Shown one piece after another: positions 1 to 9,185 of a DNA stretch of 64,000 nt. Below the pieces are notes generated by a model, which did no database searches, had not been told where the DNA came from, and saw only the letters and a list, made by a program, of their open reading frames with translations. The translations under genes and the position numbers were made by a program. The first letter of the stretch is position 1; every line of letters starts with the position of its first letter. Origin of the DNA: DASUAS01 sp963819475 (GTDB taxonomy: Bacteria > Actinomycetota > Acidimicrobiia > IMCC26256 > DASPTH01); NCBI GenBank assembly GCA_963819475.1, contig CAWFWE010000002.1, positions 434,001 to 498,000 on the forward strand, read 5' to 3'.

Positions 1-387
1 CACGCTGTCTCGAACCGTGCGGCCGTGAGCCTCTTCGCCCCTCGGCAGGGTCTGCTCCCCGAGTGGATCCCGTCTGAGGGACCGCTCAGAGCGGGGTCGA
101 TCAGCGTGGAGCACAAGCATGACATCGACGATCTCACGCCGGGGCTCATCCTTGACCTGATAGGTCTCGGCCAGCGTGCCCGATAGGTTCGTTTCCTTCC
201 ACTGCTGCAAGGCGTCCGTCGATTCCCAGACGTACACCCCGCCGTACTCGTCAGTCTCTGGGTAATGGACGTAGTACTTCTGGAGAAGCCCAGGAACCTG
301 CCGGTAACGATCGGATCGGTTCTCGAACCGCTCCATCACTTCGTCATAGGAAAGGCGCGAGTCGAAGCGCACCAGCTGGATGATCAC
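1..387 (-). CDS. EthD/ABM-like dimeric barrel protein, 3' end off the window
   Basis: The reading frame opens with GTG eight bases after a GAGGAGG ribosome site and runs off the left edge, giving 129 visible residues. Residues 1-100 closely match the 100-residue protein encoded at 35887-36189 (shared blocks SRLTYDEVMERFE/SRLSYDEVMERFE, LLQKYYVHYPE, GTLAETYQV), and extra sequence follows the point where that paralogue stops. The size and pattern suit a small dimeric alpha-beta barrel (EthD / antibiotic-biosynthesis monooxygenase type), a fold used in monooxygenases and isomerases on aromatic substrates. Substrate is unknown. The family assignment rests on pattern only, since the catalytic residues of this fold are not conserved. 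Confidence 0.6.
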   Translation of the reverse strand, partial: MIIQLVRFDSRLSYDEVMERFENRSDRYRQVPGLLQKYYVHYPETDEYGGVYVWESTDALQQWKETNLSGTLAETYQVKDEPRREIVDVMLVLHADRPRSERSLRRDPLGEQTLPRGEEAHGRTVRDSV

Positions 388-545
388 CTTCGCCCTCCTC
401 GGCTTGATCGCAAGGGCAATGGCAGCGTACCTGCGTGGCCACGGATACTTCCACGCACAGCACGTCGGCGCGTACGAGGTGTCGACGCCGACGCAACGTG
501 TGGGCGATGGCGCGAAATTGCAGTCGCTCGTCGGCCCCTATGACT

Positions 546-740
546 TCAGCTCGAGTCACGGGCCAAGCTGACGAGGATGCGGCCGATGTCGTCTGGCATC
601 GAGAGAAACGGCGAATGATCGGTGTCGAGCACTACGGAGTTCGTTGCGCGCTGGCCATGCGGCGCCCGCGCCCGACCGGGATGGCCTAATCCTGTTCGTA
701 GAGCACGTGTGTCGGGCCGATTCGTATGGGAAGAGATGCG
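546..740 (-). pseudogene. Alpha/beta hydrolase C-terminal remnant
   Basis: Two frames read together give the end of a small alpha/beta hydrolase. One carries THVLYEQD followed by a stop and AIP, as in the common strand-6 block before the acidic residue. The other carries VVLDTDHSPFLSMPDDIGRI, which holds the catalytic-histidine block (DTDHSPFLS) and the usual last helix. A stop and a frameshift lie between them and nothing like the nucleophile elbow is found upstream, so this is a decayed fragment. It is unrelated in detail to the intact hydrolase at 4820-5686. Confidence 0.5.
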
Positions 741-938
741 CATTGATGCCCACACCAGGGCCGCTTCGGATCACCGCCCGCATGAGCCTGGTCGAGTTCA
801 CCGCCGCCTGGGCTTGGTTCTCCTGGCCCGCGCGGCGCGGCCAATCGACCTGCGAATGACCGCGCGTGACGCAACTGACGCCGCCGAGCTCGGCTCGCAC
901 CACGCGCAGCGCCGACGGACGCTGTTACTGTTCGGACC

Positions 939-1223
939 GTGCCTCGCTTTCTCCTAGAGCGGCTGTGGGACCCGATGGACGAGGACGAGCTCGCGAGGAT
1001 GGCTCTCGTCAGCCAACAGGCCATCGACGAACAGTTCCCGGACCTGACGTGGGAACGATCGCTCGTTGTGAGCAGTGCTGACGGAGTGCTGCGCACGTTC
1101 TGCGTGTACGCCAGTCCGAATCTCGATCGCCTGTTCGAGCACTCCGCGGTGGTGGCCTGTCATCGCATCGCGAATGTTTACGAGATCGCGGATGAGGTCG
1201 ATCCGCGTTCGTTCCCATCCTGA
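939..1223 (+). CDS. DUF4242 (SCO4226-like nickel-binding) small protein
   Basis: The frame encodes 94 residues from a GTG start. It begins PRFLLERLW, contains LVVSSADGVLRTFCVYASP and ends after a YEIADEVDP block; this is the layout of DUF4242 proteins, ferredoxin-like dimeric barrels whose Streptomyces member SCO4226 binds nickel. The protein at 3499-3780 has the same plan (FLIERHFGP, ITYCVYAAPDE, EIRTVSPDD). The two lie on either side of, and opposite to, the BTAD regulator at 1240-3417, which suggests they belong to one regulatory neighbourhood. The physiological role is unknown. Confidence 0.65.
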   Translation: MPRFLLERLWDPMDEDELARMALVSQQAIDEQFPDLTWERSLVVSSADGVLRTFCVYASPNLDRLFEHSAVVACHRIANVYEIADEVDPRSFPS

Positions 1224-1239
1224 TACGCCGTAATGATGA

Positions 1240-3417
1240 TCATCTAGTGCCTGCGGCGCGCGCGATTGAGAGTCGGTCGTGGCGCGGGTGCAGCACGGTC
1301 TTGGCAGCGACGAATCGCGCGAGTCGCACGTTGGCCCACTCAGGGTCGTTCTCTTCGAGTAGATCGAGCGCGGCGTCGTACCACTGGACTGCCTCCGCCT
1401 TCGCCCATGTGCGATCTGCCTCGTGTGCTGCTGCCAGGTATGCCCGCTGTGCGCGCTCGCTGCTCACGGCATTCCCTGCCAGTCGATAATGACTCGCGAC
1501 CGCTGCAGGTGGGAAGTCCTTTCGATGTAAGGGCGTCTCGAGCGCGACAGCGACCCGCGCGTGCAGTGTCTGGCGGCGCGGTGCCGAAAGCCCGTCGTAG
1601 ACCGCACGTCGGACGGTTGAGTGACTGAACCGGCAGGTCGGAGCGCGGGAAGGGATCTCGACGAGCAGACCGGCGTCGAGCGTGTCCTCAACCGCGGAAC
1701 TGAAATCCGCGGTGTCGAGCGTTATCGAACGCAGAAGATCGAGCGACACGCTGTCACCGACAACCGACGCGAGCGACAGGACGTCCTGCGCGGCGGAGGA
1801 CAGACGGCGGACGCGTCGGGTGATCACCTCCGTGACGCCCGTTGGGACCTCGTCGCCGCCCTCGCTCTCGTCACCGTGCCTGAGAACTTCACCGACGAAC
1901 AACGGATTGCCACCGGTCTCTTCGTGGAGTGACGCGGCACGCATGCGCCGGGCCTCTCGGTCGTCACCAACGAGGAGCTCTTCGATTTCGTCCACAGTGA
2001 GCCCGGCCAGTGCAAGGCGCTCGCAGTGCGCCGCGCCGTGGAGGTCAGCGACGAGGTCTCGCAACGGATCGTCACGACCGACCTCGGTGTCGCGGTACGT
2101 GCCGATGATGAGGAGCCCGCTCGGCGTTGCGCGTGACGCGAGATGGTGAACCAGCCCCAAGGTCGTCGAGTCCGCCCACTGCAGGTCCTCGAGCACCAAG
2201 AGGACAGGCCCGGACGCGGCGAGGTCGCGAAGCACGCCGGTGAAGTGATCGAAGATCCACAACAGCGTCGGGGCCGCGTCCCCACCGGAGCGATCTTCGG
2301 CCGCCGAAGTCGGTCCCAGTCGTGGGAGCGCCGACGCGAGCTGTTCCAGATGTCGGCTCTTCGGCATCTCATCCGTGTTGCCGGCGCCCGCATCGCGATA
2401 GAGGTTCATCGCTTCGATGAACGGCTCGTACGGCGCGCCCACACGCTCCTCGCAGTGACCGCGCAAGAGGTGCGCTCCGTCTCCCTCGGCCACGTGCATG
2501 ACCTCGCTCGCGAGGCGCGACTTCCCGATCCCCGGTTCTCCGCTGATGAGCACGACCTCGTGCTCACCTGCCCGGGCTCGCGACCAGCGCTCACGCAACA
2601 TGGACAGCTCTGCATGCCGACCGACGAAGACGGCAGATCGGTCGCTCCTTCGGCCAGCATGCCCAGATGTGTCAAGGTCGAGTGCGCGATCCTGCCTCAG
2701 CACGGCCGCTTCGATCTCACGCAGCTCGGCGCCCGGCGAGACGCCGAGCTCTTCGACCAGGCGACGACGGATCTCAGCGCATCGCCGCAGAGCGTTGTCA
2801 GCCTGCCGACCACACCGGTAGAGGGCGATCACGAGATGACCCCAAAGTCGCTCGCGGTATGGCTCTTCGACGACGAGCTGCTCGAGCTCGGCCACCAGCT
2901 CTCGGTGCCGGCCGCTGGCGAGCTCGGCCGCGATTCGCTCTTCGAGCGTCGCCATGCGCAGTTCCTCGAGTCGGGTCGCGATCCGAGCGAGGACTTCACT
3001 TTGCGCGACGTCCGCGAGCGCAGGGCCGCGCCAAAGCGCCAGCGCGTCGCGAAGGATCACCGCGGCGGCCGACGCTTGGCCGCGTGAGAGCCGATCGATC
3101 CCCGACTGTCGGAGTGCTTCGAACTCCTCGATGTCGGTCGCGCCCTCGTCGAGCACGAGCATGTAGCCCGGCGCACGCGTCTGGATGAGGCCAGGCCCAA
3201 GCGTCTTTCGCAGACCCGCGACATACCCGTGGAGGAGGTTCGTCGCCGACGTCGGCATCCGGTCCCCCCACAGCGCTTCGGCGAGCAGCGATGCCGAGGC
3301 GACCCGACCCGGTGTCACGGCGAGCAGCGCCAGCACGATCCGCTGCTTGAGCGGGCCGACATGGATCGGCGTTCCCGCGCGCTCCACTTCGAGAGGGCCA
3401 AGAAGCCCGACCTTCAC
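1240..3417 (-). CDS. BTAD (SARP/AfsR-like) transcriptional regulator with AAA ATPase, probably C-terminally truncated
   Basis: The protein starts at a GTG (VKVGLLGPLEVE) preceded by GGAGG; the open frame extends further upstream but without family similarity. In order it has a winged-helix OmpR/SARP DNA-binding domain (about 1-95, ending RTLGPGLIQTRAPGYML in the usual place), a bacterial transcriptional activation domain (about 100-245) and an AAA ATPase with Walker A GEPGIGKS near 300 and Walker B VLLVLEDLQWAD near 400. AfsR-type ATPases usually continue into a long TPR region; here only a short piece remains (ends near 725), so loss of the C-terminus is likely. It is divergent from the DUF4242 gene at 3499, with about 80 bp between starts for shared control. 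Confidence 0.8.
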   Translation of the reverse strand: MKVGLLGPLEVERAGTPIHVGPLKQRIVLALLAVTPGRVASASLLAEALWGDRMPTSATNLLHGYVAGLRKTLGPGLIQTRAPGYMLVLDEGATDIEEFEALRQSGIDRLSRGQASAAAVILRDALALWRGPALADVAQSEVLARIATRLEELRMATLEERIAAELASGRHRELVAELEQLVVEEPYRERLWGHLVIALYRCGRQADNALRRCAEIRRRLVEELGVSPGAELREIEAAVLRQDRALDLDTSGHAGRRSDRSAVFVGRHAELSMLRERWSRARAGEHEVVLISGEPGIGKSRLASEVMHVAEGDGAHLLRGHCEERVGAPYEPFIEAMNLYRDAGAGNTDEMPKSRHLEQLASALPRLGPTSAAEDRSGGDAAPTLLWIFDHFTGVLRDLAASGPVLLVLEDLQWADSTTLGLVHHLASRATPSGLLIIGTYRDTEVGRDDPLRDLVADLHGAAHCERLALAGLTVDEIEELLVGDDREARRMRAASLHEETGGNPLFVGEVLRHGDESEGGDEVPTGVTEVITRRVRRLSSAAQDVLSLASVVGDSVSLDLLRSITLDTADFSSAVEDTLDAGLLVEIPSRAPTCRFSHSTVRRAVYDGLSAPRRQTLHARVAVALETPLHRKDFPPAAVASHYRLAGNAVSSERAQRAYLAAAHEADRTWAKAEAVQWYDAALDLLEENDPEWANVRLARFVAAKTVLHPRHDRLSIARAAGTR

Positions 3418-3498
3418 GTGCTCCAGTTTGCCTCCAGCGAAATGCAAGGCCAATCGCGCACGCTGGAAACGGTATCCAGACGAGACGGGAGGTACCCC

Positions 3499-3780
3499 GT
3501 GAAGCAGTTCTTGATCGAACGCCACTTCGGCCCCGTCACCGACGAGCAGCTCGAAGCCGGGACGTCGCTGGCGGTCCGTGTCGCCGCCGACCAGTTCCCC
3601 CAGCTCGTATGGGAGCACAGTCACGCCGCTCGGGCTGACAACGGTGTCATCACCTACTGCGTCTACGCCGCACCCGACGAAGCGACGGTTCGGGCACATG
3701 CTCACGCCGCAGGGTTGCCGTGCCAGCGCGTCAGCGAGATCCGAACGGTGAGCCCCGATGATCTCGTCGCCGCGTCCTGA
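3499..3780 (+). CDS. DUF4242 small protein, second copy
   Basis: The frame encodes 93 residues. The GTG start (MKQFLIERHFGP) is chosen because GGGAGG lies just upstream and the match to the protein at 939 begins there; longer versions of the frame overlap the divergent BTAD gene. It has the same ordered blocks as the first DUF4242 protein, so both should fold as ferredoxin-like dimers; nickel binding is known for a family member but not shown here. It is followed 51 bp later by an NTF2-like gene on the same strand, probably co-transcribed. Confidence 0.65.
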   Translation: MKQFLIERHFGPVTDEQLEAGTSLAVRVAADQFPQLVWEHSHAARADNGVITYCVYAAPDEATVRAHAHAAGLPCQRVSEIRTVSPDDLVAAS

Positions 3781-3831
3781 TCGCCCAACCAAGCGTGGCA
3801 ACAGGCCTGAGAGCGACACCGGAGGTGCAAC

Positions 3832-4257
3832 ATGGACAACACAGGAGCCGTGACCAGCGTGTACGAAGCACTGGATCGCGGAGACATCGGCGCGGTGGTC
3901 GACTCCTTCGACGAGGACATCGAATGGCGCGAGGCCGAAGGACACCCCTACCAACTCGACGGTGCCGGGTGGCGCGACCCCGACACGATCGTGCAAAACC
4001 TGTTCGTCAAGCTCGCAACCGAGTGGGACTCATTCACGGTCGTCCCCGCGCACGTTCACGACGCCGGGCCCACCGTCGTGGTCGAGGGCCGCTACCGCGG
4101 CACGTTCAAGGCCACAGGAAAGACGTTGGACGCACAGTTCTGCCACATCTGGCACCTACGCGGCGGCAAGGTCACCCGATTCCAGCAATACACCGACACT
4201 GCACAGCTACAAGCCGTGGCCAGCGACTCGCCGGCAACCAGCGAACGCACTGCATGA
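3832..4257 (+). CDS. SnoaL/NTF2-like protein
   Basis: The frame encodes 141 residues, with ATG after CCGGAGG. It shows the SnoaL-like cone fold pattern: an N-terminal helix (VTSVYEALDRGDIGAVVDSF), DEDIEWREAEG, a strand block VVVEGRYRGTFKATGKT and FCHIWHLRGGKVTRFQQYTD. Members act as polyketide cyclases, isomerases or simple ligand binders, so the reaction cannot be fixed from sequence. It is the second gene behind a DUF4242 gene. Confidence 0.7.
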   Translation: MDNTGAVTSVYEALDRGDIGAVVDSFDEDIEWREAEGHPYQLDGAGWRDPDTIVQNLFVKLATEWDSFTVVPAHVHDAGPTVVVEGRYRGTFKATGKTLDAQFCHIWHLRGGKVTRFQQYTDTAQLQAVASDSPATSERTA

Positions 4258-4456
4258 TCAGCCGCCGGTTGTCGCCAATGCATAACGCGTCCCGCAGACG
4301 CGGCCCCGCGCAAGCGCCGTGAGCACCACTGCGTCGCGCGAACGGGCAACATGTATCGGCAGTCTCTGGCGTTCGACCGCTCTATCGCTTGCGCGGGAGA
4401 ACACTGATGGAGTGATCGGCGATTGCAGGAGTATGCCCGCAACCACTCCCTCTCTA

Positions 4457-4584
4457 TGAAGAGGGGCCGGGGTGTCAAGGTCATTACGCGCGTGCGCGCT
4501 GCGTCGCGTTCGGCGGTTGTCGTGCTCGGCGCGGGTGGGTAGCGTCCATCATCTCTCTATTCTCACCCGGGAGGCCCCTCTTCA
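4457..4584. repeat. Inverted repeat, 12-bp perfect arms about 104 bp apart
   Basis: TGAAGAGGGGCC at 4457-4468 is repeated in inverse orientation at 4573-4584, and GGGTG/CACCC extends the match with one small offset. The surrounding noncoding stretch (4258-4819) has no credible gene. Motifs resembling those of the array at 55.3 kb occur on both sides (GGAGTGATCGG near 4410, AATCACTCCCGG near 4597). It may be a small nonautonomous element or two facing IS ends; no transposase lies between the arms. Confidence 0.4.
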
Positions 4585-4819
4585 TCACAACTCGGAATCA
4601 CTCCCGGCCGCGATATCGCATCGGGGCAACGGCACTGCGCTCGCACAAGTTCGGGCTTGTCTCTGGCCGGCGCCGACGAACGCATCGCCGACTCGACCGA
4701 CGTCGAACAACTCCGAGGTGTCCTTGAAGGCGAACGGGTGACACGGTCGGTCGCTCTATATGTGCTGACCATGGACGTTGTTGACGCGGTGATGGTCCGT
4801 TCGGGTTGGTGTCGCGTGG

Positions 4820-5686
4820 TCAGTGTTGGCTGATGAACTCCGTCACGCCAGCGTTGAACTCCGCGGGATGGCTGTGGAACATGTTGTGGCTGGCGCCAGC
4901 GATGTTCAGCCGGCTGACGTTGGGCAGGAGTTCTTGCAGCCTGTCGGTGACCGCGGTCAGCGGGGCAGGGGTTTGAGTTCCTGAAACGAGCAGTGTCGGG
5001 ACGCGGATGCTCCTGGCATCGTCCTCGCCGAAGTGGGGGAAGCCGGCCCGTAGTTGTGCCTTGAACGGGCCGACATTGCCGACGAACTCCTGGAACATCG
5101 CTTCGGGGAGCGACGCGACAGGTTCCTTGCCGGCGACGGCCGTCATGAAGATCCGGAGCGCCCCTTCGTCGTCGCCACGGTCGAACGCCTTCATGGCCGG
5201 GCGGACTCCCCTGGCACCGAACTTGATGAAGCCGATCCCGGCTCGCGGGTTGCGGACCAGCAGCCTCAGCACTTGGGGCGGCGTGGGCGGGATGTTGACA
5301 CCTAGCAAGGGAAACGCGGGCGGCTCGAGCAGGACCAGTGAGCGCAGCTGCTCGGGATAGCGGTAGGCCAGTATCAGGCCACCGAAGCCGCCCGGCGATG
5401 AGTGGCCCACCAGGTGGACGGGCGCCAGGTCGAGCGTCTTGATGAACGACGCGAGATCCTCGACGAAGGTGTCCAGCGTGATCTCCTCGTCGGGCTCGAC
5501 CTTCCGGTTGGGCCAGGCGCCGCGGCAGCTCAGGGCGATGACCCGGAGGCTGGCTGCGAAGGCCGGCATTTGGAGGTTCCACTCCCGGTAGTCGCCGATG
5601 CCGCCGTGGACGAAGACGACCGGCTGTCCCCGGCCGTGCTCGATGTAGGCGAGGTCGGTCCCGTTGATCGTTGCGGTCTCGGCCAC
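4820..5686 (-). CDS. Alpha/beta hydrolase (cassette A)
   Basis: The protein has 288 residues from a GTG start 20 bp after the upstream methyltransferase stop, with GGAGAG as ribosome site. It shows the alpha/beta hydrolase plan: oxyanion HGGIGDYREW, nucleophile elbow GHSSPGG (serine nucleophile), LLEPPAFPLLGVNIPP after strand 6, an acidic block LLVSGTQTPAPLT and catalytic histidine in GASHNMFHSHPAEF. The elbow has an extra serine compared with the usual GxSxGG. It is the last gene of a three-gene minus-strand cassette (HD-LuxR, methyltransferase, hydrolase) that recurs at 32.1-35.1 kb. Hydrolysis of an ester or amide small molecule is likely; the substrate is unknown. Confidence 0.85.
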   Translation of the reverse strand: MAETATINGTDLAYIEHGRGQPVVFVHGGIGDYREWNLQMPAFAASLRVIALSCRGAWPNRKVEPDEEITLDTFVEDLASFIKTLDLAPVHLVGHSSPGGFGGLILAYRYPEQLRSLVLLEPPAFPLLGVNIPPTPPQVLRLLVRNPRAGIGFIKFGARGVRPAMKAFDRGDDEGALRIFMTAVAGKEPVASLPEAMFQEFVGNVGPFKAQLRAGFPHFGEDDARSIRVPTLLVSGTQTPAPLTAVTDRLQELLPNVSRLNIAGASHNMFHSHPAEFNAGVTEFISQH

Positions 5687-5706
5687 GGTGCTCTCCGTTC
5701 GTTGGC

Positions 5707-6573
5707 TCAGCTCGCGACCGCGCACAGCGCCACGCACGGCAGCGCGTAGCCGCCGCTGTCGACAGCAAAGCGGCGGATCGCGTCCTCGACGTCGCCTCGG
5801 ACCTGGGCGCGGTCGTGATCCCCCAACCCTTGGAGCGCTAGCCCGACTGGGCCGGCGGTGTCGCCGATCAGGCCCAGGTAGTCATCGGCGTCGGCGACGG
5901 CGAATCCCCCATGGGCCTCCTCGAGCTGCACTTCGGTGAATCCCGCTTCGCGTAGGAGGCCTTCGACCCGGTCCGCGCTTGCCAGGCTGAACGGCCCCGG
6001 GGCGGGTGGCGGAGGAGGGGGCGGGATGTGTCCGCGTTGGCCGAGGCTGATGCCGGCGATCGCGATCCACGGGTTGCGCTCCATCGCTCCCCAGACGGCC
6101 AGCACCGCGCGGCCGCTCGGGCGCAGCACGCGCCGGGTCTCGGCGAACGCCGCCGCGGGATCGGGCATCAGCATGTAGCCGAACCGGCAGAGCACGCCGT
6201 CGACCGAATCGTCGTCGAGCGCGATGTGTTCGGCGTTGATCACCCGGTAGTCGACGTTCCCGAGGCCGAGCTCGGCACCGCGGCGGCGAGCGGCGTCGAG
6301 CATCGCCGGCGAGAAGTCGCTGGTGATCAGGCGGCCGGTCTCACCGATGATCTCGGCCGCCTCGAAGCCGGTGTCGCCGACCCCTGCCGCGAGCTCGAGG
6401 AGCGTGTCTCCCTCGTGGGGATCGAGCGCGCGCAGCATCCATTGGCGGACCGGCGCCGCGTACTCCTCGACCTGGGCGCGTCGCTTCGCCCAGGTGGGCG
6501 CGATCTTCTCGGCGACGTCGAGGTGGAATTGGTAGACCCGCTCGCGCTGCGCTTCGATCGTCTCGTTCGCCAT
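5707..6573 (-). CDS. Class I SAM-dependent methyltransferase (cassette A)
   Basis: The protein has 288 residues, with ATG preceded by GGAGGCCGGG. SAM-binding motif I reads LLELAAGVGDTG near residue 60; the post-I acidic region, AEHIALDDDSVDGVLCRFG and PDPAAAFAETRRVLRPSGR follow as in Methyltransf_11/25 proteins. A run of seven prolines ends in APGPFSLAS after ISLGQRG; the paralogue at 32626-33480 keeps it, so it is a marker of this subfamily. The gene sits between the HD-LuxR regulator and the hydrolase with short spacers, which argues for one transcript. The acceptor molecule is unknown. Confidence 0.85.
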   Translation of the reverse strand: MANETIEAQRERVYQFHLDVAEKIAPTWAKRRAQVEEYAAPVRQWMLRALDPHEGDTLLELAAGVGDTGFEAAEIIGETGRLITSDFSPAMLDAARRRGAELGLGNVDYRVINAEHIALDDDSVDGVLCRFGYMLMPDPAAAFAETRRVLRPSGRAVLAVWGAMERNPWIAIAGISLGQRGHIPPPPPPPAPGPFSLASADRVEGLLREAGFTEVQLEEAHGGFAVADADDYLGLIGDTAGPVGLALQGLGDHDRAQVRGDVEDAIRRFAVDSGGYALPCVALCAVAS

Positions 6574-6629
6574 CCCGGCCTCCGTGCCTCACAGGGCTCA
6601 GCGCGTCGCCGAGCGCTCTCGAGACGAAC

Positions 6630-8231
6630 CTAAGGCCGGACGGGCGGCCGTCCAATCGGGAGTTCTCCCCATGCGACGAGGCCGTGCTCCATCGCGAACA
6701 GTGTGGCCGCGGCACGGGTCGACACGCCGAGCTTGCCGTACGCGTTCTGGACGTGGCGGTCGGCGGTCTTGACCGAGATCCCAAGCTCGTGGGCGACCTG
6801 CCTCGTCTGCAGGCCGCGGGCGAGCATCGCGATCACCTCGGCCTCGCGCTCGGTCAACCCCGCCGGGCGCTCGACGCGCGGCGCCCGCTGCCCCGCCGCC
6901 TCGACCACCGCGGTGACCGCGTCCGGGTCGAGGCGGCCCGCGTTTGCCTCCGCAGTGAGCGCCTCCGCCGCCCGCTCCGGCCCGACGGCTGGGCGGTGCG
7001 GCCGCGGCTCGCACATCGCGACGAACGCATCCGCGGCGGCGAGCAGGCGCGCCGGCATCGTCAGGTCGGCACCAGGCGAGCCGCGGTGGTAGCCGCTTCG
7101 GTCGAGCCGCTCATGGTGGGCAGCGGCGACCGGAGCGAGCGCCGCCAGAAACGGCGAACGCGAGAGGCAGCGCTCAGTGTGGTACGGGTGCAACCGCACC
7201 TGCTCCATCTCATCGGCGCTCAACGGGCCCGGCTTCTGCCAGACGCGTGCGTGAACCGCGACCCCGCCGAGGTCATGGACCAGCCCAGCGCGCCGAACCG
7301 CGGTCACCCCCGCGGCGTCAACCCGGCAGCGCCCGGCAGCCTCGGCCGCAAGCTCGGCAACGCCCGCCGAATGACCGGCGAAATACGGCGAGATCAGATC
7401 CGCGAAACAGCCCACCGCGGCGAGGCCACGCTCGAGCGCAGCGCCTGCGAGCATCAACGGCGGCGAAGGCTCCAACGCCAGAACCTCATCCCGTGCCGAG
7501 CCGCCATCGTCGAGAGCAACGATCGCGGCGCCGCCCTCCACCAGGCACGCCGCCACCTCCGGGTCGAACGCGTGACCGGCCCGCTCGCGCACAATTCTCA
7601 CCGTGTGCTCGACGCCTCCGAGGTGGCACTGGAACGCGGCGTCCGTGGCCACATGGACGATCCGCATCGCCAGCGGAATCTCCTCGTGCTTTCCTCGACC
7701 GAGCGGGCCGTGGCCGTCCCAACGGTCCGTCAAGTACGAGAGCAGGCCCGGGACCGCGGCGGGAGCGCCCGTCTGCTCGGCGAGCATCCCCGCAACCTCG
7801 CACGAAGCAGTGAGCGCCGGGCGGGTCCCCCGCGCCATCCGCGGCAAGCGCCGAGCGGCCTGCGCGGCGCGTGTCAACCCCGCGACATCCTCGTCCGGCA
7901 GCGAACGCAGAAGCCCGATGAAGACCTCACGCACCGAGCCGTACATGAGCGGGTTGAAGTTCTCGGTCATCGAGCCGCCAAACACCTCGGCCGCCACGTG
8001 CGCCTCCGCGGTGCAGCCAGCGTGTGAGAGCAGCGACGCGTAGTACGTCTCTGAGGCGGTAGCGCGATCGACCCCGAGCCGCTCGGCGAGGCGCATCGCA
8101 ATCAAAGTCTCGTGCAGCCCATGCTCGAACGGGAAACCCATCCCGAGGTCCGTCGCCAGGCAGAGCGCGCCAATCAACTCGGCGGTGCGGACTCGCTCCT
8201 CACCCTGGGACTCGCCTACCACGCGCCCCAT
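6630..8231 (-). CDS. HD/HD-GYP-type phosphohydrolase domain fused to LuxR HTH (cassette A)
   Basis: The protein has about 533 residues. An N-terminal region (RTAELIGALCLATDLGMGFP) of unknown fold is followed by an HD-type domain (about 300-430) with LVHDLGG, the HPYHTERCL block and a HHERLDRSGYHRG block like the GYP signature of HD-GYP phosphodiesterases. A LuxR helix-turn-helix ends the protein (LTEREAEVIAMLARGL, then ISVKTADRHVQNAYGKLGV). The lysine usual after HDxG is glycine here, while copy B keeps HDLGK. The start was set by matching copy B (GES block five residues in); no strong ribosome site is visible. It probably senses a nucleotide or other ligand and controls its own cassette. Confidence 0.75.
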   Translation of the reverse strand: MGRVVGESQGEERVRTAELIGALCLATDLGMGFPFEHGLHETLIAMRLAERLGVDRATASETYYASLLSHAGCTAEAHVAAEVFGGSMTENFNPLMYGSVREVFIGLLRSLPDEDVAGLTRAAQAARRLPRMARGTRPALTASCEVAGMLAEQTGAPAAVPGLLSYLTDRWDGHGPLGRGKHEEIPLAMRIVHVATDAAFQCHLGGVEHTVRIVRERAGHAFDPEVAACLVEGGAAIVALDDGGSARDEVLALEPSPPLMLAGAALERGLAAVGCFADLISPYFAGHSAGVAELAAEAAGRCRVDAAGVTAVRRAGLVHDLGGVAVHARVWQKPGPLSADEMEQVRLHPYHTERCLSRSPFLAALAPVAAAHHERLDRSGYHRGSPGADLTMPARLLAAADAFVAMCEPRPHRPAVGPERAAEALTAEANAGRLDPDAVTAVVEAAGQRAPRVERPAGLTEREAEVIAMLARGLQTRQVAHELGISVKTADRHVQNAYGKLGVSTRAAATLFAMEHGLVAWGELPIGRPPVRP

Positions 8232-8330
8232 TGTCTCAGCCCCAGAACCCGCCCTGCAGACAAGCTCCACCGGGTGCTGAGCAGCATGCCGACACCTCTT
8301 CGTCGCGACCTCCGACGTCGATCCCGCGAC

Positions 8331-9185
8331 CTATTCGGCGTCACGCGCACAACCAACATGCACCGAACCGCGGTCCAGAACGCGCCTGAGACCGAGCGGC
8401 GGGCCCGGGCGCTCCCGAGCGTGAATCTGCCGGGGCGCACGGGGAGCAGAACAGGCGTTCGTGCCGGAGAAGGGACTCGTGCTGGTCGCTTGGGTCAACT
8501 CGATGTCCACGAGTAACGCATTGCGATGCTCCATCAACAGATGGCCCGAATACGACAGCTTCGCCGCGGTCGCGAAGCTCTTCCGCGCCATGCGAGCTTC
8601 GGGATCTGTGGTCGACGCGTGCGTCTCGTTCGAGCGCCGTTGCCCGTGGAAGTCGACCTCGGTGTTCCGTCCCGCCGGCGGCGGTGACTGCGGGCCGTCT
8701 TTGGGTTGGAAGCTCTTGTGCGATGCCCACGCCTCCAACAATGTCCCGTCGACGGAGAAGTGATCACTCGACACGTAACGTCGCAGCTTCGCCTGGCCGA
8801 CCACCGCAGCGAAGAACCGATCCGCGATCTCATGATCGAGAAGCCGTCGACGGTTCTTCGAGAACGTGCTCGCATCGAACGACCGGCCGTCGATCGGGAG
8901 ATCGAGGAACCACTTGAACAACAAGTCGTAGTTGAGTCGTTCGCAGAACGCTCGCTCCGACCGGATCGAGTACATCGCCATCAACACCGTGGCTTTGAGC
9001 AGCTGCTCCGGCGGCACACTCGGCCGGCCACCCGACGCGTACATCACGTCGAACTCGTCGCTGAGCTCGTCGAGCACCGCGTCGACCACCACCCGGATCC
9101 GCCGGATCGGATGATCAGCCGGGATCAGATCACCTGGCTGCAACGTCGTCAGCATCGCCAACTGCGGATCCGGCGTCCCTCGCAC
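8331..9185 (-). pseudogene. IS5/IS1182-like transposase, C-terminally truncated
   Basis: The GTG start follows GGGAGG. The first about 230 residues match DUF772-type transposases of the IS5 superfamily: LTTLQPGDLIPADHPIRRI, GRPSVPPEQLLKATVLMAMY, FKWFLDLPIDGRSFDASTFS and SSDHFSVDGTLLEAWASHKS, where DGT holds the first catalytic aspartate. After KLSYSGHLLMEHRNALLVDI the similarity stops and low-quality sequence runs to the stop, so the C-terminal catalytic part is lost. No terminal inverted repeat was found. Confidence 0.75.

Noticed and set aside
3418..3996. 193-codon N-terminal extension of the BTAD regulator
   Set aside because: It overlaps the divergent DUF4242 gene, has no similarity to the family, and a GTG with GGAGG sits where the winged-helix domain begins.
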